A stretch of 64,000 nucleotides of DNA from Rhizomys pruinosus (lineage: Eukaryota > Chordata > Mammalia > Rodentia > Spalacidae), in the NCBI GenBank assembly GCA_009823505.1, contig VZQC01004543.1, positions 3,139,151 to 3,203,150 on the forward strand, written 5' to 3'. Positions 10,906 through 20,789 of the stretch are shown one piece after another. The notes under the pieces are model-generated. The model was not told the origin of the DNA and made no database searches. It saw nothing but the letters and a program-made list of their open reading frames with translations. Position 1 is the first letter of the stretch. Every line of letters begins with the position of its first letter. Both the position numbers and the translations under genes were made by a program.

Positions 10906-11730
10906 GCAGTGGTCATTCCTTGGCAGTTGCTGGCCGCTGTTTTGCAGGTGCAGGGGCACAAAGGAACGCTGAGGTCAGGGCAGCTAGGATGGGAGTTGGA
11001 GTGGACAGGACCGTCCAGGAAAGGGGTGGGTCCAGATGTAAGGGTCCGCTGTAGAGCGGGGTGTGGGGTGGGCGGGGCAGGAGAACCTGGGATGATGCAG
11101 GTTGTGAGGTGCTGCAGGTGTGAGCTCAGAGAGGAGAGGCTCTGGAGCCATGCCTGGTGCTTGAGAGGAGAGAGGATATGGGTTCTGTAGGTTGTTGGAC
11201 GCCTGGTTGGAGGGGTGGAGTAAGGCTCTAGGAGGGGCCAAAGAGTGAAGATGGTGCTGTGCTCGCCCGTCCGCACCAGCTTGTGAGCTGTGGGAACAAC
11301 ACAGAGAAAGGAATGGAGAGCAGGGAGAGAGAGCAGAGAAGGCTGAGGTGTGTGACTGTCCTGGGGGCCAGGGGTCCTGTGCCAATGGAGGGCCCCCTTT
11401 TCTCCTTATAGAAGGACAAATAGCTCAGCTTGGAAAGCCCTAGCTAAGACGAGAAACCCTCCACCCGGAAACTGTATGAAGCCCCAGCCCCTAACCCAGT
11501 GACTGTCCTGTCTGTGAAAACATAGGCCAGCTCCATTGTCCCCAACTGCAAACTGAAATAAGGACAGGACTGCAGAAAAATACCTGGGCTTCCCTCCTAA
11601 ACTCCATAAAGCTGAACGCACTGTGCTTCAGAGCCTCGGATTCCACTGGGCGGCGTAGTAATGAGCGATCTTCTCCTGAGGTCCGTCTCCTTCATTTTCA
11701 CATCACTCTGGTCAATCGCTGTGTAACATC
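10906..11730. other. G-rich then ordinary intergenic DNA, no gene
   Basis: About 825 bases. The first 320 are G-rich (ggcggggcagg, ggtgggtcc) with long but low-information open frames on both strands. The rest has no recognisable repeat. No promoter-like TATA/initiator pair or domain was seen. Confidence 0.5.
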
Positions 11731-12009
11731 TTCTTTTTTTTTTTTTTACTATTTTTTTAAATTGTATTTATTTATTTATTTATTTATTCGTATGAATGTG
11801 TATGAATGTACTGTCTGCATGTAGGCTTGTGCATCCGTGTTGTGCGCGCAGAGATCAGAAGAGGGTGTCAGATTCCCCTGGAACTGGAATTTCTCCTGGA
11901 ATTGGAGTTAAGGACAGTTCTTAGCCGCCATGTGGGTGCTGGGGTTTGAACCCGGGTCCTCTGCAAGAGCAGTTGGTGCTCTTAACCGCTAGGCCATCTC
12001 TCCAGTCCC
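11731..12009 (-). mobile_element. B2 SINE
   Basis: The reversed T-rich tail with (ttta)n is followed by gtatgaatgtactgtctgca, a duplicated ctggaactgg/ctggaattgg segment, ggtttgaacccgggtcctct and ggccatctctccag. Essentially full length, with an internal short duplication. Confidence 0.95.
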
Positions 12010-12070
12010 AACAACGCCTTCTAACATTTGGTGCAGAACCAAGGAAAGGGTTTGGGGGTCCAGAGCCCCA

Positions 12071-12084
12071 GCGCCCCCTGCTGG
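12071..12084 (-). promoter_or_regulatory. CTCF-like motif
   Basis: The reverse complement is ccagcagggggcgc, identical to the motif at 2,887-2,900, but in a context that is not obviously block C. It lies just downstream of a B2 and upstream of a long CT tract. Confidence 0.45.
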
Positions 12085-12094
12085 GCAACGTTCT

Positions 12095-12330
12095 CTCCCT
12101 CTCCCCTCAGCCTTCCCCCTTCCCCTGTCCCTCCCCCTCTCCCTCCTCCCTCTCCCTCTCCCCTCCCTCTCCCCTCTCCTCCTCTCTCTTCCTTTCCTCC
12201 TTCTCCTCTCCCCTTCCTCACTCCCCCTTTCCCTCTGTTCCCCTCCCCTCCCTCTCACTCCTCTCCCTCCTTTCTCTCCCTCTCTTCCCTATCCCCTCTC
12301 CACCTCTTTCTCTCCTTTCACCCTGAGTCC
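12095..12330. repeat. Long polypyrimidine (CT/CCT-rich) tract
   Basis: About 235 bases of C and T with very few purines. Such tracts can form triplex DNA. The open frames on both strands (Ser/Pro/Leu or Arg/Gly/Glu) are composition artefacts. Confidence 0.93.
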
Positions 12331-12390
12331 CATCCACAGCCCAGTGCCCTCTGAGCTCACTTCTCAGATAAACAGCTGTCCACTGGACTT

Positions 12391-12627
12391 GAAAACCTCA
12401 CCCTCAGCCGGGGCGTGGTTGTGCACACCTTTAATCCTAGCACTTGGGAGGCAGAGGCAGGTGGATCTTTGTGAGTTCAAGGCCAGTCTGGTCTACAGAG
12501 TGCATTCCAGGACAGCTGGGACTACAGGGAGACCCTGTCTCAAAAAGACCAAAAAAAAAAAAAAAAAAAAAAAAAACAAGAAAAAGAAAAAAAGAAAGAA
12601 AGATAAAAAAAAGAAAACCTCACCCTC
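12391..12627 (+). mobile_element. B1 SINE with 15-bp target-site duplication
   Basis: A full-length B1 from about 12,406 (gccggggcgtggttgtgcac) with a long A-rich tail. The bases gaaaacctcaccctc flank it perfectly at 12,391-12,405 and 12,613-12,627. The intact duplication indicates a relatively recent insertion. Confidence 0.96.
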
Positions 12628-13395
12628 TGAGTTATAGGTTACAGGCTCTTCCAGCCTCTGCCTGGTGAGCAGTGCAATTCCTGTGCTGGGATTTGATTGG
12701 TGTCTGGGGTAAACTCAGTTCCCACTCTTTCAGAACTTTCCCCGACTCCCCTATCCTCTCTGGCCTCCAGAGCAGAGGCTCTTGCCATCTGACCCAGCAG
12801 CCCATCTGACACTCCTTCTCTGAGGTGAGACCCCTTTGGCTCTGCCTTCCTGGCCACTGGAACTAGGGAGCGCCCGCCCCTTCCAGCCCCTGGATTTCAT
12901 TGATCTGATTCCTCCCCGTAGCAAGTGAAGATTTGCTGCTAGAGAGAATAGACTTTCTTCCTCACCTTGCCTAAAATAGGGTCCAGGGTGTCTGTTCCTA
13001 AGGACACGACCCCTGGCCTGCCTTAGAAGTGATGTTAAAGCCTTAGTCTTAACTGACCTCAAGCCTGACACTTTCATTCATTTATCACCTGAGGTTTAGA
13101 CCCAACATAAATTGGACAACAATCTTGTCTGGTCTGAATCCAAATTCTCACTGATTTAGATGAATCCATAGAAGCAGAATGGCGGGAGATGTGAAGGACT
13201 CTGTGTGTCCAGCTTTAAGTCCGCCTCTGCTCTCTGTGTCTTTCTGGCCCACAGAAGCTGACAGGCAAAGCTCTTGGGCCGGCAAACCTCCCACTCCACT
13301 CGCATTCCCCCAAGGCCCCTCCACCAGGTCAGCCCTGAGCCACTGCCTGCAAAAGCAGAAGCATGGGATTTTTTAATTTTTGTTTTTATTTTTTG
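12628..13395. other. No recognised feature
   Basis: About 770 bases of mixed-composition DNA without SINE, LTR or domain signals. Open frames up to 108 codons have no recognisable content. Confidence 0.5.
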
Positions 13396-13538
13396 GTCCT
13401 TTTGAGACAGGGTCTCCCTGTAGCCCCAGCTGTCCTGGAACTCACTCTGTAGACCAGGCTGGCCTTGAACTCATAGAGAACCGCCTGCCTCTCCTTCCTA
13501 GTGCTGGGATTAATGGTGTGTGCCACCACACATGGCCC
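13396..13538 (-). mobile_element. B1 SINE
   Basis: The reverse B1 sequence runs from ttttgagacagggtctccc through gtagaccaggctggccttga to gtgtgccaccacacatggcc. Confidence 0.95.
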
Positions 13539-13540
13539 GC

Positions 13541-13612
<72 letters not shown>
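13541..13612. repeat. (TTTC)n microsatellite
   Basis: About 18 pure ttct units between two B1 copies of the same orientation. Confidence 0.95.
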
Positions 13613-13636
13613 TTTAATTTACTTTAATTTTATTTG

Positions 13637-13779
13637 GTGTGCTTGAGATAGGGTATCCCTTTAGCCCTAGCTGGCCTGGAACTTAGTCTGTAGACCAGGC
13701 TGGCCTTGAACTCACAGAGAGCCGCCTGTCTCTGCCTCCTGAGTGCTGGAATTAAAGGCGTGCACCACCATGCCTGGCT
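13637..13779 (-). mobile_element. B1 SINE
   Basis: A reverse B1: gagatagggtatcccttt to aaaggcgtgcaccaccatgc. It is somewhat more diverged than its neighbour. Confidence 0.94.
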
Positions 13780-13879
13780 TTTTTTTTTTTTTTTTAGTTT
13801 TGTTTGTTGGTTTGTTTGTCTTTTTTATATTTTCTTTTTTTAACACAGTTTTCCTCAGTCTTCCTAATCAGCTCTCTTC

Positions 13880-14775
13880 TTACAGATATAAACGGGGATG
13901 AATTTTTATTTATATATCTATTTTTATTGAATTTTTGTGTATTTCATACACAGCTTCTCAATCAATCCGTCTTAATTGCCTTTATGCTCACTCCTTTTCT
14001 CCACTGGCACCCTCCCACAATTGCAACCCCCCCACACAAGTTCAGAGTTCATACATTCTGTCATTTGTTTTAGGGTCTGTTGTGCCAAATTAATCTCCCT
14101 CACAATTTCTCAGTCCCAGTTCATCCTCTGAGCTCTAGTCAGTCTATCCAGAGTCCCTCTTTTGTAGAAGGCCAGTTCAGCAGGGCATGGTGGGATTCGC
14201 CTTTCAGCACTTGACAGGCAGAGGCAGGTGTAATCTCTGCGAATTCAGGGACAGCCTAGTCTACATAGCAAGTTCCAGACCAACTTGAGCTACAGGGAGG
14301 CCCTGCCTAAAAAAAAAGCCAGATAAGTTTGGGTTCCGATACCCATTTCTTTAGTTCCATGCCTGGATTTTGTCTGGTTGAGCTTGCATGGGTCTTGTCC
14401 ATGCTGATACCAATGCTATAGGTTCATATGAACCTGGTCCTAGGAGCTTGTAGGGCTCATTTCCATATGGTCTTACACTACCACCCTGGCTTTTACAATC
14501 TTTCTTCCCACTCTTCTGAAATTTTCCCTGAGCGCTGGGTGAGTGACGCTGAATATAGGTGACCTGTCCATGAACCCACACTCTGTAGACTCTTAATCTC
14601 CACAGTTTGGCCATTCATGCCCTTTTGAGTTCCTGGCCTCCTGTTGCATGGGGGAGACTTCTTAACCAAAGTTAAGAGGTTAATTAATGTCCTCTGGGCA
14701 CCTGTTTCCATTTTTTTGTGAGCCTTTGTGTAGAGGTTTAATTTAGAGGTGTCCCTTAGGCCTAGACAATTCATA
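13880..14775 (-). mobile_element. L1 3' untranslated region fragment
   Basis: In reverse orientation the sequence resembles rodent L1 3' ends: a stretch with cttacactaccaccctggct, cttttacaatctttcttccc, ttttccctgagcgctgggt, and tggccattcatgcccttttg. A B1 at 14,176-14,318 splits it. The left part (13,880-14,160) is a weaker match than the right part (14,320-14,775). No L1 reading frame remains. Confidence 0.6.
14176..14318 (+). mobile_element. B1 SINE inside L1 remnant
   Basis: A diverged B1 (gcagggcatggtgggattcg to ctacagggaggccctgcc plus an A run) inserted into the L1 fragment, so it is younger than that L1. Confidence 0.9.
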
Positions 14776-14833
14776 CATATGTGTCCAGTTGTTGGACTCT
14801 GTACTTTTCTTCAAATTTTGCAAAAGAAGGAGC

Positions 14834-14879
<46 letters not shown>

Positions 14880-15021
14880 GTCTTTTTGAGACAGGCTCTA
14901 CCTGTAGCTACAGCTGGCCCAGAACTTGCTATGTAGACCAGGCTAGCCTTGAACTCACAGAGATCTGCCTGCATCTGCCTCCAGAGTGCAGAGATTAAAG
15001 GTGTGTCCTGCTACACCTGGC
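14834..15021 (-). mobile_element. B1 SINE with (TC)n tail
   Basis: A TC microsatellite (14,834-14,879) grades into a reverse B1 (14,881-15,021: tttttgagacaggctctacc to ttaaaggtgtgtcctgctac). Near-duplicate flanks gcaaaagaaggagcttct and gcaaaagaagcttct suggest a target-site duplication. It lies just upstream of the Clec2 transmembrane exon. Confidence 0.93.
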
Positions 15022-15070
15022 AAAAGAAGCTTCTTTGCTAAGTGGTGTCTGGGATATTTCTATTTTGCAG

Positions 15071-15196
15071 GTAGAAAGCTACAAGGAACATGTCCATCAC
15101 TGGTCTCTCCTGTGATGCCCGTCAAGCTGCCCTGCTGCTGTCTGCTCATCACAGACCTCACTGCAGCTGTACTTGGGCTTTCTGTTGCTTTGTCAG
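15071..15196 (+). other. Clec2 transmembrane exon (open)
   Basis: Acceptor tattttgcag and donor gtaaac flank 126 bases. The frame starting at 15,073 is open for 41 codons and contains SLVSPVMPVKLPCCC followed by the hydrophobic LLITDLTAAVLGLSVALS. Rodent Clec2 proteins have the same layout at this exon: SIVSPVSPVKL, then cysteines, then a transmembrane helix ending ALSVALS. The exon phase (two bases before the first codon, one after the last) also fits. Nothing in this exon alone is disabling. Confidence 0.85.
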
Positions 15197-15881
15197 GTAA
15201 ACTACTCCTCCAGAGTATGCAGTGTTCTGTCCACAGTTGTATTGTCAGGGGGCCATTGTGTGCTGGGCACTGTGGGATGTCTCCAGATAAAACACAAGAA
15301 CAATTCTACTTTGCTTGGAACATATATTTTATCAGGAAGTCACAGGCAGCAATAAACAAGTGAAGGGGTAGGGCAGGCTGCAGGCTGCGCAGAGACCAGC
15401 TCAGCCTCCGTGGGAAGATGGCGTTTCAGCATCCTCTTGAAGGAGATGCAGGAGTCCTGTGTCTGCCTTGTAAACTATTCCAGACAGAGAGCAAGGAGGG
15501 CAAACCCCACAGGAGAAGCTCAGGGAGGCTGCTGTGCTGAGGGGGTGAGGGGAGAAGAACGATGTGGTCGGGAAGTAATAGCACTGCCATTCCCTGTGCT
15601 GTCAGTTACCATGCTCAGCTGTGCTCTGGAAATATTAACTAGAAAGTTCCAAGGGTAATAAACTCTTGTCTTTAATTGTAGACTGCTGTGCAGTCATTAG
15701 AACATAGTGGTTCAGGCTGACAGACAGCACACGGCTCCCTGAGAGCTGAGCTCGAGTCCGGCTGCAGAGTCTGTGCTCCTCAGCTACACCTGCTGCCATC
15801 CCATCAGGAGGCTGTGGGACAGTGAGACTCAAGGTCACCTGAAACAGAGACACACATATGTGCTTTCTGTGTTTATGACAG

Positions 15882-15988
15882 GATATCCTGAGGAGATATA
15901 AGGGCAGTTATCACCACTGGATCGGCCTGCACAGAGAATCCTCACAGCAGCCTTGGAAGTGGACAGACAACACCGAATACAACAACAT
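15882..15988 (+). other. Clec2 middle lectin-domain exon (open)
   Basis: After an acceptor ending tttatgacag, 107 bases encode [19 protein letters not shown] and then [16 protein letters not shown] before a gtgtgt donor. WIGL and QPWKW.D are hallmarks of the C-type lectin-like fold, and the NTEYNN ending matches mouse Clec2 proteins at this exon boundary. The exon is open and shows no lesion. Confidence 0.9.
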
Positions 15989-16840
15989 GTGTGTTTTCAG
16001 ACTTCTTTTCCTCTTACAGTGTTCATATGCTGTTGGGTGTGAGACGTATTCATGACATTCACAGGGTAATATCCTATGAAGTTCACTGTACTGTGAAGGG
16101 AGAAATGCAAAGCCTTGGGCTGGAGATGGAGGTCAGAGTGAGAGAGTGCTGACATGCACGAGCCAATCCCAGCAAACTCCACATCCCACACGCTGAAATC
16201 CTTTCCTTGCTCTTCCATTTATTAGCTGTGATTTTTACATAACTTTTAGTTACTGTGAATTCACTTGAAATGTTTAGGTGTTGACCACATTTGGGATAGC
16301 CGTTCCCTATGACCAAGTTAAAACATTGCCTGGTGATAAATGTCCTGTGTAGAATGTAGACAGAACTGCATTGAGGACTCTGAAATCCCAGGAAGCCACT
16401 GCAGAATGACAAGCATCTGAATTCTCAAGTTCACTCTGCACTGTTTCACCTGTTCACAAAGGCAGAGATTGAGGGGAGCAGTGGAGACCTCCCTAAATTC
16501 TCATCTTCGGAGGGACCAAGAAACAGTTCTCAGAATGTGAACGTTGCCATTTCCAGAAGAGCCATTTCATTGGAAAGATAAATGATAGGACCCAGTCATT
16601 TTGATGAATCAAAGCTAAGACCTTTCAGCAATTTATTAGGAACGTTTGTTTCTCACTTTTATACATGTATGAAACAGCTTGAGGCGAGACTGAAGTTCCC
16701 CTCCTTGAGGTCTCCAGGGAAGTAGTTCCTTTGAGCAGGGAGGTGAGAAGCAGGTAAAGACTCAGTCAGTTCAATACTGAGCATGGAGTGGATGAATAAA
16801 GACAGTGTGATATTCGACTAAAAATGTGAGAATGTAAAAT

Positions 16841-16998
16841 TAACTAAGTGTTAATCCTAGAACTTGGGAGGCAGAGGCAGGTGGATCTTTGTGAGTTCAA
16901 GGCCAGCCTGGTCTACAAAGTGAGTTCCAGAACAGCTGGGGCTACAGGGAGACCCTGTCTCGAAAAGACCCAAAAAAAAAAAAAAAAGTAACTAAGTG
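16841..16998 (+). mobile_element. 5'-truncated B1 in Clec2 intron
   Basis: A B1 lacking its first bases (16,851-16,988) with an A15 tail. taactaagtg flanks it on both sides (near 16,843 and 16,989). It lies in the intron between the last two Clec2 pseudo-exons. Confidence 0.93.
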
Positions 16999-17138
16999 CA
17001 AAAATAGTATACATAATTCCTGATGGGCTTTTACCTCTCAAATTCATACTAAAAATATGTAGGGGAGACCATAGGGTTTTGAAATCAGAAGCAAAATGTA
17101 TACCCTAGCCTATGCATATTTACTATTTTTGTTTTTAG

Positions 17139-17288
17139 GATGGATGTCTATGGAGAAGGAGCATGTGACTAAGTAGTGATAGAATCAGCAGTTCCAGGGA
17201 CAGTCCACCTAGGAGATGGATTTGCAGCAAACCCAGCACCTCTGACCTGCAGTGCCCCAAACTTTTATTTTCCTCACAAAGAATATAA
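17139..17288 (+). other. Clec2 terminal exon, frameshifted
   Basis: Follows a gtttttag acceptor. Spliced in phase from the previous exon, the frame reads VYGEGACD and then a stop at 17,170-17,172. Shifting the frame there recovers SSDRISSSR and RRWICSKPS, the conserved end of the lectin domain (WICSK), and a natural-looking stop at 17,286-17,288. Compared with the usual GECAYLS segment, about four bases are missing at 17,171-17,172. Confidence 0.85.
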
Positions 17289-17289
17289 A

Positions 17290-17505
17290 TATATTAACAT
17301 ATTAATTTAGTGCGTGCATGTGTATTTGTGTACATATATGTAGACACATTCCATGGTAAACCTGTGGAGGTCAGAAGACAACTTGCAGGAGTCAGTTCTT
17401 TCTTTACACCATGTGAGTTCCAGGGCTGAACTCAGGTCATCAGGCTTGGCAGCAAGTGCGTTGACTTCCTGAGTCATCTTGCTGATCCATCCAGCCAGCC
17501 CTCTG
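17290..17505 (-). mobile_element. B3 SINE
   Basis: The reverse B3-type sequence: ctgtggaggtcagaagacaa, ttgcaggagtcagttctt, gaactcaggtcatcaggctt, ggcagcaagtgcgttgac. It lies immediately after the Clec2 terminal exon. Confidence 0.85.
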
Positions 17506-17646
17506 TAAGGATCCTTCCTAAAGCCTGCTTCTGCTTGGCACACTCCTCCCAGACTCTTCCTGAATCTTCCTTGGCCTGGGATGACAAATTCAGAGACACT
17601 GTCAGGTCTACCTTTCATGACATCAATTCTTGGCATCTGAGGACAG
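17506..17646. other. Short spacer, no feature
   Basis: Between the B3 and block E. It has no counterpart next to the other E copies and no recognised content. Confidence 0.4.
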
Positions 17647-18127
17647 TCAAGCTTAGTCCCTCTTGTGGGGACGATGGCTGAGCAATGACAAAAGTAGGCT
17701 CAAAAGGACCAGAACAGTTTGAAATTTGCTTCTTAGTCCTCATGTTCCATTTCCATTGAACAGGACGATGGTATCATCTCCTGGGAGCTGTTGGAAACTC
17801 TGGAGTGATCGTGTCCTGATGGGCCTCTGTGGCTGTACTCAGCCTGTTCCACTTCCTCTCTCACCTGCAAATGGAGAAGCTGGAAATGCAAGTTCTAAGC
17901 TTAAAGCCTTAAGCTGGTTGGAGGTCAGGCAGTATTGACCCAGCCCAGCTGCTCACTACAGTCCCAGGGCTTCCCATGTGCTATCAGGGCCAGCAGGTAA
18001 TCCATAGCCCCAGGGACAGAATCTAAAGCCATATCAGGCACAGCCACTTTCATTGGACACACTCGGGTTATCTTGATCAGTCTGAAATGTCAGTTTGGGA
18101 ATGATAATCTCTAGACATTTTTAAAGC
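17647..18127 (+). repeat. Block E, forward copy
   Basis: Reverse-complement copies are at 39,110-39,545, 53,825-54,310 and 60,420-60,910. Each copy keeps a frame of about 60-70 codons (CWKLWSDRVLMGLCGCTQP), but no domain is known to me and there is no ATG start common to all copies. Because it lies just downstream of the Clec2 pseudogene, E may be the 3' flank of a duplicated Clec2-type gene unit. Confidence 0.75.
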
Positions 18128-19014
18128 CGCACTGCTAGCCTGGTGACTAAGGTGATGATGCACCTCTCAGGCATTATTTTCCCCATGGAGTTAAGACTCC
18201 TATCTTCAATAATTGCTTATTGGCTGAAGGGACAGGGTGGGGATTATATTTTTTTCCCCTGAATCTCATTCCTACAAAAACAATAAGTTTTGTCCTATCT
18301 AGAGGAAAGATGAGGTACATCAATGCTTCCATCAGAAACCAGAACTCAACAAGAGAAGCAGAATGTGCTTGTGAAAAAGGAGACACAAAAATCACACACA
18401 GTGACCAGAAAGCTGTATAACACTACTGATAAACTACATGAACTGCTTGACCAAAAGCATGCTGAACCGGAAATTTAATATAATGATTAAAGAAAATACA
18501 GAAAACACACCATGTTGCCAGCAGGCTGCACTGACTACCTGCCCTACCCTGGAAACCCTTACTCCCCATGATGGACAAACTCCAAATAGGTTTGATAGCT
18601 CCTCATTGTTTCACCCAGTTCAGAGCTTGCTGACCAGGTTCATGGAAATCTCCCATCTCCATCCTGCACCTCCCTGACACCATGTCTATACAGAACCCAA
18701 TCTAGAATTACCCCTCAAATGTAATTTTCAGTTCAAATGGAACACACATCTGTATCTTAGGGCTAAGCTTCTTCCCTCAAATCCTTCATAGGCACCAATG
18801 TCCCCTTGGTGAGTACTTTTGATTTGACCCAGATCCGCGGGGGAGTTGAATACTAGAACAACTTTGCAGCTTGAATGGCCTGAGAAAACACAAGTTGTTA
18901 AGAATAGACTTCAAAACCTCAGTGACTCCATAGGCTATGGCTTCTCAACATTCTTCACTGGATAAGAAACATTTCTGTGAGTTTCTTGTCACAATTGGCT
19001 CTACAAATTCCTTG
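18128..19014. other. Unique stretch, no recognised feature
   Basis: About 890 bases present here but missing between E and A on the mirrored side (60,170-60,420). Open frames of 66-79 codons show no motif. It contains no SINE. It could be a deletion on the other side or an insertion of unknown type here. Confidence 0.5.
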
Positions 19015-19016
19015 CC

Positions 19017-19085
19017 AAGCATGGTGGTGCACGCCTTTAATCCTAGCACTTGGCAGGCAGAGGCAGGTGGATCTCTGTGAGTTAT
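19017..19085 (+). mobile_element. B1 fragment
   Basis: Only the 5' half of a B1 (gcatggtggtgcacgcctt to ggatctctgtgagtt). Confidence 0.88.
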
Positions 19086-19211
19086 AAACATATCTGTTAC
19101 AGTTTTTTAAAACAAGCGAATACTGTTGCGAGTCTTGTCAACTATGAAGGAAGGACTACTACATGGGAAAAGGAATACACACGATGTCATCCTAAGTGAG
19201 CGCACACACTT

Positions 19212-19374
19212 TAAAATATGCATGTTTAAAGCTGTGCATGGTGGCGCACGCCTTTAATCCTAGCACTTGGGAGGCAGAGGCAGGCAGATCTCTGTGAGCT
19301 CAAGGCCCACCTGGTCTATGTAGTGAGCTCCAGGCCAGCTGGGACTAAAGGGAGACCTTGACTCAAAAAGACAA

Positions 19375-19408
<34 letters not shown>

Positions 19409-19420
19409 TATGCATGTTTA
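19212..19420 (+). mobile_element. B1 SINE with (AAT)n tail and 17-bp target-site duplication
   Basis: A B1 from 19,229 to about 19,376 followed by an aat repeat. The bases taaaatatgcatgttta occur perfectly at 19,212-19,228 and 19,404-19,420. Confidence 0.96.
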
Positions 19421-19930
19421 GCACTGGCTTGGCTGCCCGCACTGGCTTCCTGAACTCTCACCGAAGCCAGGTAGCAATGCATCCTGAGACAGCCACAGGG
19501 GGAAATGATCCAAAATGGAACGTGGTAGAAGTGGCAGGAGAGAGGGAAAGCTGCTGCTTTTACTTTTCAGTGCTGGCAGGAGACTGAAAACCATGCATCA
19601 CACAACACAGCTCCTAAACTTGCTCTGATAAGTCACAGTGAACAGCTTACGGTCACTGGGGCTTGCTGGTCATCTAAGGCAAGCTCACTGTAAACTCCAT
19701 CAACCAGTACGTTATCATATAAAGCACTGCTGTAAGGGAAGGGAAGGGGGAGGGAAAGGACACACATTGAACAACTCAGCAGACACACCTGTGCAAAACA
19801 ATCCCAAGGGTCTCCTCTCCTTGCAGGAAGTGCCCCTGCTCATTCCACTCCGCTAATATGTTCCAATATAATTGCAGTCAGTATGGGTACATTCCAACAA
19901 GTGTCAGTTTTGTCTCTAGGGTAACAGTGG
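19421..19930. other. No recognised feature
   Basis: About 510 bases without repeat or gene signatures apart from a short purine-rich patch near 19,735-19,760. Confidence 0.5.
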
Positions 19931-19934
19931 AGGA

Positions 19935-20068
19935 TCAGATACACAGATCCCCTGGAACTGAAGTTATTGAAAGTTGTTAGCCGCAATGTGGGTGCTGAGA
20001 ATCACTCCAGTCCTCTGCAGGAGCAGCGAGAACTTTCTGCTCTTTACCCTGAGCCATCTCTCCAGCAG
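19935..20068 (-). mobile_element. B2 SINE, 3'-deleted
   Basis: Only the tRNA-side half remains: cccctggaactgaagttat, gtgggtgctgagaatcactc, gagccatctctccagc. Confidence 0.88.
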
Positions 20069-20093
20069 GTTGGTTTTTGGTTTTGGTGTTTTG

Positions 20094-20240
20094 CTATTCT
20101 TTTTGAGACAGGAACTTCCTATAGCCCCAGCTGTCCTGGAACTCACTATGCAGACCAGGCTGTGTTTGAACTTACAGAGATTTGCCTGCCTCTGCCTCCA
20201 GACTGCTGGGATTAAAGGCTTCTGCCATGAAGTCCAGCCT
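20094..20240 (-). mobile_element. B1 SINE
   Basis: A reverse B1 (tttttgagacaggaacttcc to ttaaaggcttctgccatg) directly after the B2 piece, followed by a (gttt)n run. Confidence 0.93.
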
Positions 20241-20261
20241 GTTTGTTTGTTTGTTTGTTTT

Positions 20262-20432
20262 TAACTTAAAAATACATTTATCTGTGTATTTCAGAGAACA
20301 ACTTGCAGGAACTGGTTCTCTCCTTCATGACATGGATCTCCTTCCATGATGTGGGTCATGGGAATCAAACTCAGGTCATCAGGCTTGGCAGCAAGTACCA
20401 AGTGGGTACACTGAACCTTCTTGGTGACCCTT
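20262..20432 (-). mobile_element. B3 SINE
   Basis: Reverse B3-type sequence: acaacttgcaggaactggtt, aatcaaactcaggtcatcag, gcttggcagcaagtacc. Confidence 0.8.
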
Positions 20433-20624
20433 TTTAAATTTTGTTTTCTCACGTTCTGTGAATGTGTAGTGTTAATGAAAGTGTGTATGCATGTTTACAT
20501 ACACATGCACATGCATGTGTGTGGAACCCCCAAGCCTGACACTATGCATCTTGAGGCAGGGTCTCTGACTTGAACTGATAGCTTGACTTGACAGTATGGG
20601 TTAGCATAGGCAGCTTGCTCTGGG

Positions 20625-20775
20625 ACTCCCTTGTCTCCACCTTCCTAGTTCTGGAGTTACGGCTGCCAAGCTCACCCAGCATTCATGTGGTTCTGGGGAT
20701 GCGACCTCCAGTTCTCATGCTGGGAAGGCAAGCACGTTGTGAACCTAGCCATCTCCCAGCCCACCTTGTGCAGGG
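20625..20775 (-). mobile_element. B4-type (ID plus B1) SINE fragment
   Basis: The reverse complement of the element at 53,596-53,700 and 60,205-60,310: gctgggagatggctaggttc, gcatccccagaaccacatg, gctgtaactccag. The B1-like half visible in those copies is missing here. Confidence 0.7.
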
Positions 20776-20789
20776 TTTTATTCTTATAG

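Larger units (their letters stand above)
15071..17288 (+). pseudogene. Clec2-family C-type lectin-like receptor pseudogene
   Basis: Clec2 (Clr/Ocil) proteins are type II membrane receptors on leukocytes and other cells that act as ligands for NKR-P1 (Klrb1) receptors. Three exon-like pieces lie in order with consensus splice sites: the stalk/transmembrane exon (15,071-15,196), a middle lectin exon (15,882-15,988) and the terminal lectin exon (17,139-17,288). The exon that should lie between the first two, carrying the start of the lectin domain with its first cysteines, is not found in 15,197-15,881, which is otherwise unremarkable. The last exon has a roughly 4-base deletion and a stop. The first, cytoplasmic exon was not found upstream. 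I therefore call it a pseudogene. Assigning a specific paralogue is not possible from these pieces. An assembly deletion of the missing exon cannot be excluded, but the frameshift argues for true decay. Confidence 0.85.
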
